Virus record (IMG/VR): IMGVR_UViG_3300031841_001843
Coordinates: 1-34,302 of that record
Reading direction: 5' to 3' (one strand)
DNA length: 34,302 nucleotides
From: a virus
The notes beneath the pieces are model-generated. The model did no database searches and was not told the DNA's origin. It was given only the letters and a program-made list of their open reading frames with translations. Shown piece after piece: positions 24,553-30,935 of the stretch. Position numbers and translations under genes: made by a program. Numbering within the stretch: position 1 is the stretch's first letter; each line of letters begins with the position of its first letter.

Positions 24553-24792
24553 ATGAACGAGAACACCGACAAGAAGGAACTGGAAGCCTGGATCGAGGGG
24601 ATCATCTCTGATGTCTTCAAAGAGGACCCTCTCGACAAGGCTTTCAAAAAATCCGACAAAGTGGTTGCATACGCTTCCATCGAAGAGTATACTAAGGCGA
24701 CTGGCAAGCGGTTCCGAATGCTCAAGGAGCAGAAGGAGCGTGGACTCAGCCGCGAGCAAGCATTCCAAGAAATTTACGGAGGAAACAACTGA
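24553..24792 (+). CDS. Hypothetical charged protein
   Basis: The 79-aa protein is helical and charged, with no family recognised. The middle FKKSDKVVAYASIEEYTKATGKR and the end LSREQAFQEIYGG look like a small folded helical domain. It has no visible Shine-Dalgarno and begins 8 nt after a strong -10, so it is probably translated from a leaderless transcript. The stop codon overlaps the ATG of the DUF932 gene by 1 nt. As first gene of the DUF932 operon it may be a regulator or partner of that protein, but nothing in the sequence proves it. Confidence 0.6.
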   Translation: MNENTDKKELEAWIEGIISDVFKEDPLDKAFKKSDKVVAYASIEEYTKATGKRFRMLKEQKERGLSREQAFQEIYGGNN

Positions 24793-25583
24793 TGGTTATC
24801 TACAACGAAGAACTACTGCGTACCAAGGCTCCTGCGGTCTTTTCTCAATCGCACCGAGACCTGTCTAACCGATACGAATTCCTGCCCACCACCGAGGTCA
24901 TCGAGGTGCTACAGGAAGAGGGCTGGCGTGCTTACAGCGCCCAGCAAGTAAACCCTCGCAAGTGGAAGAGGGAACACGCCAAGCACATTATTCGCTTCCG
25001 CAAAGAGGGTGATGTGCGTGACCGACACACCGAAGTCGGTGAAACTATTCCTGAGCTTCTGCTCATGAACTCCCACAACGGAACTGCTGGCTACCGTCTG
25101 CAAGGTGGTATTTTCCGTCTCGTCTGCTCTAACGGTCTTGTGATCTCGGATGTTGACTACGGTAAGATCCACATTCGTCACCGCAGGGGTGAGATGATGA
25201 AGGACCAGCTTATTGCTGCCAGCCGCAATATCTCTAAGAGCACCGCTAAGGCTGCTGAGGTCATGGACGAGTGGCAGACTATTAACCTTACTGATCGTCA
25301 GGCGAAGGATTATGCTGCTGATGCTGCCAAGATCCGCTGGAAGGATGGTGCAGATGATGGTCTGATTCAGAATCTGCTCAATGTTCGCCGTGTGGAGGAC
25401 CAAAACAAAGACCTGTGGACCACTTTCAATGTGGTGCAGGAGAACCTCATCCGAGGGGGTTTTGTGAATCAGAGGACTCGTCGCCAAGTGCGAGCTATCA
25501 ACAACATCCAAAAAGATGTGGATTATAACTCACAACTTTGGGAACTGACGAGTACATATGGTAAGGAACTCGCTCTGAACTGA
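24792..25583 (+). CDS. DUF932-family phage/plasmid protein
   Basis: The 263-aa protein matches the DUF932 family found in phages and plasmids. Characteristic features are WRAYSAQQVNPRKWKREHAKHIIRFR, the central ELLLMNSHNGTAGYRLQGGIFRLVCSNGLV (about 88-117) and a helical C-terminal half. The molecular function is unknown. Codons look highly biased toward GC-ending choices, as in the ssDNA-binding protein gene, which suggests high expression. GGAGG nine nt before the ATG is a strong ribosome site. It is followed by the 10-bp hairpin at 25590, which probably ends the operon. Confidence 0.85.
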   Translation: MVIYNEELLRTKAPAVFSQSHRDLSNRYEFLPTTEVIEVLQEEGWRAYSAQQVNPRKWKREHAKHIIRFRKEGDVRDRHTEVGETIPELLLMNSHNGTAGYRLQGGIFRLVCSNGLVISDVDYGKIHIRHRRGEMMKDQLIAASRNISKSTAKAAEVMDEWQTINLTDRQAKDYAADAAKIRWKDGADDGLIQNLLNVRRVEDQNKDLWTTFNVVQENLIRGGFVNQRTRRQVRAINNIQKDVDYNSQLWELTSTYGKELALN

Positions 25584-25589
25584 GCATCT

Positions 25590-25613
25590 CAGGAGGGGCG
25601 AAAGCCCCTCCTG
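25590..25613 (+). terminator. 10-bp GC-rich hairpin with GAAA loop
   Basis: Perfect inverted repeat CAGGAGGGGC / GCCCCTCCTG (25590-25599 and 25604-25613) closed by a GAAA tetraloop, seven nt after the DUF932 stop codon. The following TCATATTTA is a weak T-tract. Shape and position fit an intrinsic terminator or a 3'-end stabilising hairpin. Confidence 0.8.
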
Positions 25614-25624
25614 TCATATTTACA

Positions 25625-25990
25625 ATGATGCAAGGCGAATTTAGGGAACCTCTAAGCACAGACGAACGAGGTTTTTACATCACGATTGCTCAGATGCAGT
25701 TTTATCTGAATCGTGATACTAAGCGTAAGATCAAAGAGGATTTTTCGCTTGAAAGTGATCCTGATTTCTACAAGTATTACCTGAACTGTTGCATGTACAA
25801 CACAGTATACGATATGACAGAAGAGGATCCTGAATGTGCCCTTCTCTATTGGGATCATAATCTTGAGTGTGTGTCTGTTACATTTCCAACTCATGGAAAA
25901 GTTGCCAAGCGCATTTCCACCCTTAACCTAGAGGAAGAAGATGATGATTTTGAATGGGATGAGGAAGATGATTTTGGTTTATTTGAATAA
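25625..25990 (+). CDS. Hypothetical protein with acidic C-terminus
   Basis: The 121-aa protein has no recognised family. It contains YYLNCCMYNTVYDMTEEDPECALLYW and ends in a strongly acidic, aromatic tail (EEEDDDFEWDEEDDFGLFE). That tail is similar in style to the ends of the lipoprotein at 9198 and the ssDNA-binding protein, which suggests protein or DNA mimicry, or binding to a basic partner. The next gene encodes a very basic protein. The start is two tandem ATGs; a CATATT that could serve as a weak -10 lies 4-7 nt before them. It overlaps the following gene by 1 nt. Confidence 0.55.
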   Translation: MMQGEFREPLSTDERGFYITIAQMQFYLNRDTKRKIKEDFSLESDPDFYKYYLNCCMYNTVYDMTEEDPECALLYWDHNLECVSVTFPTHGKVAKRISTLNLEEEDDDFEWDEEDDFGLFE

Positions 25991-26181
25991 TGGGAAAGAC
26001 CTATCGGAGAGATTCAGACCATTGGCCTAAGCAGCAGCGCAGAGCAAAGCGTAGGAATAACAAGAATAAGAGTAAAGAATTCTCTTCTTCTCGCTATAAT
26101 ACATCAGAGGATTACGCTGACATGAGCTATGTGTCGGAGTATTCCGATTTTGAGCGATTTGATCGCAAGAAGAAACAATGA
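25990..26181 (+). CDS. Hypothetical small basic protein
   Basis: The 63-aa protein is rich in Arg, Lys, Asn and Ser in its first half (KQQRRAKRRNNKNKSK) and rich in Tyr, Ser, Glu and Asp in the second (TSEDYADMSYVSEYSDFERF). This is a disordered, nucleic-acid-binding-like composition. It overlaps the acidic gene before it by 1 nt (TAATG) and the next small gene by 4 nt. A charge-based pair with the acidic protein encoded just upstream is possible but not shown. No family recognised. Confidence 0.55.
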   Translation: MGKTYRRDSDHWPKQQRRAKRRNNKNKSKEFSSSRYNTSEDYADMSYVSEYSDFERFDRKKKQ

Positions 26182-26300
26182 TGGACAGTCAAGAATTTGA
26201 TATTGAGTTCGCTGGGATGGTATTCACAGCAGAAGAATTCAAGGAAATGTGTTCTTGGTACATAGATAAATATGTGGAGGATCGTAAAGATGCCCAGTAA
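26178..26300 (+). CDS. Hypothetical 40-aa protein
   Basis: A short frame starting at tandem ATGs (26178 and 26181) in an ATGA overlap with the previous gene, ending in TAA at 26298-26300. The peptide reads MMDSQEFDIEFAGMVF, then TAEEFKEMCSWYIDKY and a charged end. The composition (one compact amphipathic helix after a strand) looks coding. Its last codons contain GGAGG, the ribosome site for the gene at 26290. No homology recognised. Confidence 0.45.
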   Translation: MMDSQEFDIEFAGMVFTAEEFKEMCSWYIDKYVEDRKDAQ

Positions 26301-26628
26301 CTATGTCCCCAAGAACGATATCATGGGTCCTACTAGGATTCAGAGAATCGCTAAGAAGCTTATCGAGGAGGCAGGAGAGGATCGTAAGTTAGCGTTAGAC
26401 GCTCACAGATTCTTTAGAGCCATGGTGGATGAGAACCCTCAGGATGCCGCAGCAAAGGGCCTGATGGTTGATGCACTTAAAGTTGCTCAAGCCTCGAAGA
26501 ATAATGTAGTCAAAATCATGGGCCTGATGATTAAGTTGCAGGACCAAGGTGTAGAAAAGACTAAAGCTTCTGGTAGCGGTAAAGAAAATTCTATTTTCTC
26601 TGAGTTGGATAACATGATCAATGACTGA
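26290..26628 (+). CDS. Hypothetical helical phage protein
   Basis: The 112-aa protein is helical: RIQRIAKKLIEEAGEDRKLAL, then AHRFFRAMVDENPQDAAAKGLM and ALKVAQASKNNVVKIMGLMIK. The pattern resembles some small phage terminase subunits and other helical phage proteins in which ALK-AQ-SK-NVVKL follows an NPQD segment, but this is uncertain. GGAGG nine nt before the ATG at 26290 decides the start over an in-frame ATG at 26272. It overlaps the Clp-like gene by 8 nt, so the two probably act together. Confidence 0.55.
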   Translation: MPSNYVPKNDIMGPTRIQRIAKKLIEEAGEDRKLALDAHRFFRAMVDENPQDAAAKGLMVDALKVAQASKNNVVKIMGLMIKLQDQGVEKTKASGSGKENSIFSELDNMIND

Positions 26629-27946
26629 AAAGAAAACTTATAAGATTGTAAACCACGAACTAAACCTCATTCTTCAAGTTCGTGGGTTGGACTTAAGCAA
26701 AGAACGATCTCTGTACAACACTATTAAGCAGAGAATCAGTCAGGCTGATGAGCCTGTCAATGTGGGTGAATACAAGGAGTTCTTGGTTAGGAAACTTATT
26801 GTAGATGGTGATGCTTTCGTAGATGATTTCATGGAGAAAGATGGTGACATCGAGATCCTTGATTCTGTTTACGAAAGCATCATCACACTCTACCCTCCCT
26901 TCGCTCTCGATTTTGTCTGCTCAGATCTAAATGCCCAGACATTCTTTGCAGATGAGAACAATGAGATTCTCAATAACCTGAGAAAGACCATCAAGGAGAA
27001 GCTAGGGACCGAGGAGAATAGCTACATGCTCTCCTCTATTGATGATATCAACAATCTGGAGAAGTACCTCAAGGACAATATCATAGGCCAGAGAGACGCC
27101 ATAGAGGCCGTTGTGAAGGCTTTGAAGCTAATGGCCTCTGGGCTCACAGGGCACGCCTCGTTCCTGTTCGTGGGGCCTACAGGCGTTGGTAAGACCGAGT
27201 TGGCGAAGCTGCTAGGTGAGCAGTTCAGCGGTAACTTTATGAAAGTGAACTGCGCTGAGTATGCACACGCACATGAATATGCCAAGCTTATCGGATCTCC
27301 CCCAGGATACATCGGACACACAGAGAAGAGTCTCCTGGCTGAGAAAGCTGAGAAATCCAATCGTTGGGTCTTCCTGTTCGATGAGATTGAAAAGGCTCAC
27401 CACAAGTTCTATGATTTCCTTCTATCGGTTCTGGACGATGGCACTTGCACCGATAACATGGGAACCGTGTTAGACTTTAGCCAGTCTATCTTCATCTTCA
27501 CATCTAACCAAGGACTCACAGAAGTAAAGCGTGACCCTGTGGGCTTTGGTAAGAAGGATGAAGTAGACGAGAAAGTAACCTCTGAGGTTATCCGAAAGTC
27601 TATCAAGCGACACTTTAGTCCTGAGTTCCTTAACCGTATTGATGATCTGGTTCTGTTCCAAGCCCTTACCAGAAAGGAAGTGCGAAAGATCGCAGAGCTA
27701 CAATTAGAGGAGTTACCTATTCAGAGAACTAGCCCTCTTATTGATTACATCATTGATCATGGCTACTCACAAGAGTATGGAGCCAGAAACATTAAACGCT
27801 TCATCAAGAACAATATCGCAGACAAAGTTGCGGATTGTATTTTGAAGCAGCTTGTGCCGAAAGAAGAGGGGGCTTATTACTTCCCCCGCGTGACCAAGGC
27901 TGGTGTTAAAATCGTGAACACTAGAAAATATCAGGTTTCCGCCTGA
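26621..27946 (+). CDS. Single-ring Clp-like AAA+ ATPase
   Basis: The 441-aa protein carries one AAA+ module of the ClpA/ClpB D2 type: LKDNIIGQRDAIEAVVKALK (start of the domain), Walker A GPTGVGKT (about 185-192), SPPGYIGH pore-loop region, Walker B VFLFDEIEKAHH (about 251), sensor 1 FIFTSNQG, FSPEFLNRID with the arginine finger (about 335) and sensor 2 YGARNIKR (about 386). The first 130 residues are unlike ClpA or ClpX N-domains. There is no clear protease-docking tail and no clpP nearby, so it may be an unfoldase or remodelling factor, possibly acting on host ClpP. The TGA stop overlaps a -35-like element for the tRNA region. Confidence 0.88.
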   Translation: MTEKKTYKIVNHELNLILQVRGLDLSKERSLYNTIKQRISQADEPVNVGEYKEFLVRKLIVDGDAFVDDFMEKDGDIEILDSVYESIITLYPPFALDFVCSDLNAQTFFADENNEILNNLRKTIKEKLGTEENSYMLSSIDDINNLEKYLKDNIIGQRDAIEAVVKALKLMASGLTGHASFLFVGPTGVGKTELAKLLGEQFSGNFMKVNCAEYAHAHEYAKLIGSPPGYIGHTEKSLLAEKAEKSNRWVFLFDEIEKAHHKFYDFLLSVLDDGTCTDNMGTVLDFSQSIFIFTSNQGLTEVKRDPVGFGKKDEVDEKVTSEVIRKSIKRHFSPEFLNRIDDLVLFQALTRKEVRKIAELQLEELPIQRTSPLIDYIIDHGYSQEYGARNIKRFIKNNIADKVADCILKQLVPKEEGAYYFPRVTKAGVKIVNTRKYQVSA

Positions 27947-27970
27947 CAATCTAGGCCAGTTTGGTATTAT
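27943..27970 (+). promoter_or_regulatory. Sigma70-type promoter overlapping the Clp-like gene stop
   Basis: CTGACA (27943-27948, containing the TGA stop), a 16-nt spacer ending in TGG, and TATTAT (27965-27970). The likely start is near 27976, and it abuts the hairpin that follows. It probably drives the tRNA region or a short RNA. Confidence 0.6.
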
Positions 27971-27971
27971 A

Positions 27972-28028
27972 GAGTGAGGAGAAGCCCGAGGTAACGACGG
28001 CTGACAGAACGCATCTCCTCGCTCTTTT
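27972..28028 (+). terminator. Hairpin with T-tract before the tRNAs, possible short RNA
   Basis: Arms 27972-27982 and 28014-28024 (GAGTGAGGAGA with TCTCCTCGCTC, one G-U pair) are followed at once by TTTTA. The 31-nt loop contains a second small stem (AGCC 27983-27986 with GGCT 27999-28002). For transcripts coming through the Clp-like gene this is an intrinsic terminator. From the promoter just upstream it would give a roughly 50-nt RNA whose own 5' end lies in the stem. Confidence 0.6.
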
Positions 28029-28038
28029 ATAGACCTAT

Positions 28039-28114
28039 CCTCCAGTAACTCAGGGGTCAGAGTGGCGTTCTTATAAAGCGTAAGTCGGTGGTTCGATTCC
28101 ACCCTGGAGGACCA
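28039..28114 (+). tRNA. tRNA-Ile(UAU)
   Basis: A full 76-nt cloverleaf: acceptor CCTCCAG/CTGGAGG, D-stem ACTC/GAGT, anticodon stem GCGTT/AGCGT (two G-U pairs) with loop CTTATAA giving anticodon UAU, T-stem GGTGG/CCACC with TTCGATT, discriminator A and encoded CCA. Anticodon UAU reads AUA directly. Most bacteria use a lysidine-modified CAU tRNA for that codon, so this tRNA would bypass that modification. Confidence 0.9.
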
Positions 28115-28115
28115 T

Positions 28116-28202
28116 GGCTGAGTGGCGGAATCGGTATACGCATCAGACTTAAAATCTGACGCCCAGTAGGGCTTACGAGTTCGAGTCTCGTCTCAGCTAC
28201 CA
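28116..28202 (+). tRNA. tRNA-Leu(UAA)
   Basis: An 87-nt class II tRNA: acceptor GGCTGAG/CTCAGCT (first pair G-U), anticodon stem TCAGA/TCTGA with loop CTTAAAA giving UAA, a long variable arm (CGCCCAGTAGGGCTT region) and T-loop TTCGAGT, with encoded CCA. It starts one base after the tRNA-Ile CCA, so both are likely cut from one transcript. It reads UUA/UUG codons. Confidence 0.93.
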
Positions 28203-28214
28203 TACAACTTCGAC

Positions 28215-28220
28215 TATAAT
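28215..28220 (+). promoter_or_regulatory. -10 element 5 nt before a 35-codon gene
   Basis: CTATAATAAGTTATG puts TATAAT exactly 5 nt before the ATG at 28226, just after tRNA-Leu. No -35 and no Shine-Dalgarno are visible. The same 15 bases precede the HAD gene at 17466. Confidence 0.55.
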
Positions 28221-28225
28221 AAGTT

Positions 28226-28333
28226 ATGTGTCAAGCATGTGAAATTATTATGACTGCTCCTGCAAAGCTTGCAGTTTTTACTCCCTTCGTCGCTTACTGC
28301 GGCTGGTCTATCAAATCTCGATTCTCGAAATAG
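28226..28333 (+). CDS. Hypothetical 35-aa peptide between tRNAs
   Basis: A short frame from ATG at 28226 to TAG at 28331-28333. The peptide starts MCQACEIIM and then has a hydrophobic stretch APAKLAVFTPFVAYCGW before a basic end SIKSRFSK, which suggests a single membrane segment with positive flank. An internal ATG at 28250 is a second possible start. The closeness of the -10 element supports expression from a leaderless transcript. No family recognised. Confidence 0.45.
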   Translation: MCQACEIIMTAPAKLAVFTPFVAYCGWSIKSRFSK

Positions 28334-28337
28334 AACT

Positions 28338-28496
28338 ATGAAAAATCTTACTAAACTTTGTTATTTCGCTGGTTACGCCAGCATCCCTCTTTCTGTCCTT
28401 ACTTACTTTCAGCAGGAGCCTCTAGCTGGAATTTTTATCGGACTCTGGGTTCCTACCCTTCTCCTCTCTGGTATGATTGCCAGGGAAGCTAAGTGA
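28338..28496 (+). CDS. Small two-helix membrane protein
   Basis: The 52-aa protein has two hydrophobic segments: LCYFAGYASIPLSVLTYF (about residues 7-24) and AGIFIGLWVPTLLLSGMI (about 30-47), with a basic end REAK. Start at ATG 28338; an upstream in-frame TTG at 28269 is less likely. It lies between tRNA-Leu and tRNA-Asn, 4 nt after the previous small gene, so the two form a pair of membrane peptides. Size and topology would suit a small holin-like or membrane-modifying peptide, but there is no other support. Confidence 0.55.
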   Translation: MKNLTKLCYFAGYASIPLSVLTYFQQEPLAGIFIGLWVPTLLLSGMIAREAK

Positions 28497-28502
28497 CAAA
28501 AA

Positions 28503-28577
<75 letters not shown>

Positions 28578-28578
28578 C

Positions 28579-28655
28579 GCACCCATAGCTCAATTGGATA
28601 GAGCAACAGACTTCTAATCTGTAGGTTTCAGGTTCAAGTCCTGATGGGTGTACCA
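28579..28655 (+). tRNA. tRNA-Arg(UCU)
   Basis: A 77-nt cloverleaf: acceptor GCACCCA/TGGGTGT (first pair G-U), D-stem GCTC/GAGC, anticodon stem ACAGA/TCTGT with loop CTTCTAA giving UCU, T-stem TCAGG/CCTGA with TTCAAGT, discriminator A and encoded CCA. It reads AGA/AGG, codons common in the AT-richer genes of this phage. Confidence 0.94.
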
Positions 28656-28709
28656 TACAACATGACAGTCTTGTAATATGCTGTGTGTCCCATGTAGGGT
28701 ACATACAGT

Positions 28710-29528
28710 ATGAGAAAATTACTCGCTTCATTATTACTACTCGCGCCTGTTACGCAGGCAGATGTCATCACTACTGATGGCGCACTCATTGAAAACCAGA
28801 TATTCTATACAGGTCTTCAAGTAAGAGCCCACAATGTAACCATTCGTAATTGCACTATCGATATAGGACCTTTTGCTCCTAACTGGTATGCAGTCACTAA
28901 TGTTTATAGTGATGATAATGGCATCCCACTTGCAACCAACTTCCGTCTAGAAAACTGCACAATTCGTGGTGGTACAACGGGCGTTTATGTCCAACATGCT
29001 ACCGTCATGAACTGTGATATACAGGAGACTGGTAAGGATGCTATCAAAATTGCTAGTCGTGGACATTGTATGATCCGCAATAATTATGTGGCTCGTATTG
29101 GTCTACAGGCTGGAGCCCATGCTGATGCCTTGCAAGCTGTTGGTGGTAGTCATGTTTTCGTTATAGGAAACCACTTTGATATCCCTGTCAGTTTTGCTGA
29201 TGCCAATGGTTATCTCAGCAACGCTTGTATCATTCTACAATCTCAAGTCGCAGAGATTCATGACTGGTACATCTGGGGCAATACTTTTGAGGGAGGTAGT
29301 TACACGATCTACATTAAGGACAAAGATCATCCTAACTACCCTGGCATTCAGCCCCCTTACAGGATTCGTATGAACGCTAATACCTTTGGTACTGACTATC
29401 GCTATGGTATTGCTTCAATCGACATGGCACCCACTATCCAGATTAACTTCAATATGTGGGAGGATGGAACGCCTATGGATACTGGTCAATGGGATATCAA
29501 CACTTGGGACAACTGGCCCCAATGGTAA
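28710..29528 (+). CDS. Exported right-handed beta-helix protein
   Basis: The 272-aa protein starts with a cleavable-type signal peptide (MRKLLASLLLLAPVTQA, likely cut before Asp18). The rest has the repeating short strands and Asn/Gly turns of a right-handed beta-helix: VTIRNCTID, FRLENCTIRGG, ATVMNCDIQETG, CMIRNNYVAR and VFVIGNHFD, each repeat about 20-25 residues. AGAHADALQAVGG resembles the active-site face of pectate-lyase-like enzymes, but catalytic residues cannot be fixed. Phage beta-helices are usually tail spikes; a signal peptide instead means export from the infected cell. It ends in a tryptophan-rich tail. Confidence 0.78.
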   Translation: MRKLLASLLLLAPVTQADVITTDGALIENQIFYTGLQVRAHNVTIRNCTIDIGPFAPNWYAVTNVYSDDNGIPLATNFRLENCTIRGGTTGVYVQHATVMNCDIQETGKDAIKIASRGHCMIRNNYVARIGLQAGAHADALQAVGGSHVFVIGNHFDIPVSFADANGYLSNACIILQSQVAEIHDWYIWGNTFEGGSYTIYIKDKDHPNYPGIQPPYRIRMNANTFGTDYRYGIASIDMAPTIQINFNMWEDGTPMDTGQWDINTWDNWPQW

Positions 29529-29529
29529 T

Positions 29530-29976
29530 ATGGCAACACAAGAGAGACTAGACGAAACTTACATGGCGATGGCAGAGAAGCTGTCAGAGCTTTCTCACGC
29601 AAAGCGTTCAAAGGTTGGCGCACTCATAGTTAAAGACACGCACATTATTGCAGAAGGATACAATGGAACACCTGCTGGTTTTGATAACAACTGCGAGTAT
29701 ATTGATTATGTGGACCACATGCGAACTAAGCGCGAGGTGCTACACGCAGAATCAAATGCTATTGCAAAAATTGCTAAATCGACAAATAGCTCTCTTGGTG
29801 CTACTTTATATGTCACTCTGGCTCCCTGTCTTGATTGCGCTAAGTTAATCATTCAGGCAGGGATTGCTAGGGTGGTATACAAAAATCCCTACCATTCCAC
29901 AGGCACTTGGCTATGTGAGCAGGCAGGGATTGAGGTTACGCGCCTCGATCATAACGATCCTGGCGAAGAGTGTTGA
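29530..29976 (+). CDS. dCMP deaminase
   Basis: The 148-aa protein converts dCMP to dUMP, the substrate of ThyX. It has HAESNA (H72, E74) and APCLDC (C100, C103) as the zinc site and catalytic Glu, and GYNGTPAGFDN and SHAKRSKVGALI typical of dCMP deaminases. The start at 29530 follows the beta-helix stop by one nt and is preferred over an upstream in-frame ATG within that gene. Its last 41 nt overlap the end of the minus-strand gene, so the two converge tail to tail without a visible terminator. Confidence 0.87.
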   Translation: MATQERLDETYMAMAEKLSELSHAKRSKVGALIVKDTHIIAEGYNGTPAGFDNNCEYIDYVDHMRTKREVLHAESNAIAKIAKSTNSSLGATLYVTLAPCLDCAKLIIQAGIARVVYKNPYHSTGTWLCEQAGIEVTRLDHNDPGEEC

Positions 29977-30448
29977 ATGGGGTGATGTTGCCATAGGTTA
30001 TTTCTATGGTGATATCACCTGTTGTTGCTTGGAAGGGGTGATCTTCAACTTTTATATTAACAGAGTCCATGATCGCTCCGTTATCACATTTAAATTCAGC
30101 GACCCCTGGAGTGTTGACGGCAGCAAAAACACACTGCCCAAACACGCCTGACACATTCCCTGCTGCGATTTCAGCGGTAGTGTACTCCTGAGCAATATTA
30201 GGATCACCTACCATGCTGAACGCAGTTAGCTGATTAGGTCCACTAGGTTCGATCCAAGCAAGAGCATGATCTTTCTCTCCCCCTGTTTGAGAACCACCAT
30301 AATCATAATGCACTATGACCTTAGCATAGTTGCATTTGATTCTTCCACCTGACGAGTCCACAAAGGGAAAGCCAGAAGCTTCTGTTCCAGGGGCTACAGA
30401 AGAGACAGCGTAAGAATAAGTTCTTTCACCAGCAACGAGATCCATCAT
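29936..30448 (-). CDS. Hypothetical minus-strand protein, possibly structural
   Basis: The 170-aa protein has a beta-rich, glycine/aspartate-rich composition (TYSYAVSSVAPGTEASGFPF, VIVHYDYGGSQTGGE, ITIEITYGNITPF) with two cysteines. It lacks a signal peptide. Such composition is common in phage virion proteins, but I recognise no family. It is the last gene of a minus-strand group of three, starting 1 nt after the stop of the DUF6321 gene. The opening M-M pair gives two adjacent start choices. Its 3' end overlaps the dCMP deaminase gene. Confidence 0.6.
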   Translation of the reverse strand: MMDLVAGERTYSYAVSSVAPGTEASGFPFVDSSGGRIKCNYAKVIVHYDYGGSQTGGEKDHALAWIEPSGPNQLTAFSMVGDPNIAQEYTTAEIAAGNVSGVFGQCVFAAVNTPGVAEFKCDNGAIMDSVNIKVEDHPFQATTGDITIEITYGNITPFNTLRQDRYDRGA

Positions 30449-30449
30449 A

Positions 30450-30935
30450 TCAGCAGTTCCACTTACGAAGTGCCTTGTTTATGCGTGAATCAGGATCATT
30501 CGCAGTCTTGGCACTCGTAAGTCTTTTCTTCATCCCGCCCATACGGGCACAGAATGATTTCCTACGCTTGGCTGATTTAGATCCTTTTTTAAGCTTGCTA
30601 GGCTTGGTAGTAACAGCAGTCTTGAGCTTAGAACCTGGGTTGGCCGCACGATAGCGAGCAACACCTTTTGCAGTCAGACCACCAGCAGCAGACTTATCAC
30701 CACTCTTGACAGAGAACTTTTTGGGCATGGTGCCTTTTCTACCTTCAATAAGCACATCAGCCACATCAAGATAAGCTGAACAAATAGCCTCTTGAACTTT
30801 CTTGCTTTTGTTTCCCCAGTTAGCAGCACCTTTGCGTCTACACTTTACTAAAGCACCAGAAGCGTAAGCGGAGGGCCACACGCTGTAGCGTGCTTTAACT
30901 TTGTGATAGCAGGCGTCTTTCTTTTCGTTAATCAT
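30450..30935 (-). CDS. DUF6321-domain phage protein
   Basis: The 161-aa basic protein ends in a conserved module: GGLTAKGVARYRAANPGSKL (about residues 85-104), KRRKSFCARMGGMK and a final RINKALRKWNC. This is the DUF6321 pattern known from marine phages and some giant viruses. The N-terminal half has ACYHKVKARYSVWPSAYAS and a second cysteine-containing basic stretch KCRRKGAANWG, another recurring viral module. Very basic, so it may bind nucleic acid or be packaged in the virion. It overlaps the upstream gene by 4 nt (ATGA). Confidence 0.75.
   Translation of the reverse strand: MINEKKDACYHKVKARYSVWPSAYASGALVKCRRKGAANWGNKSKKVQEAICSAYLDVADVLIEGRKGTMPKKFSVKSGDKSAAGGLTAKGVARYRAANPGSKLKTAVTTKPSKLKKGSKSAKRRKSFCARMGGMKKRLTSAKTANDPDSRINKALRKWNC

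Noticed and set aside
24909-25511. 200-aa minus-strand frame over the DUF932 gene
   Set aside because: Same reason: a highly biased gene on the plus strand leaves an open antisense frame without motifs or start signals.
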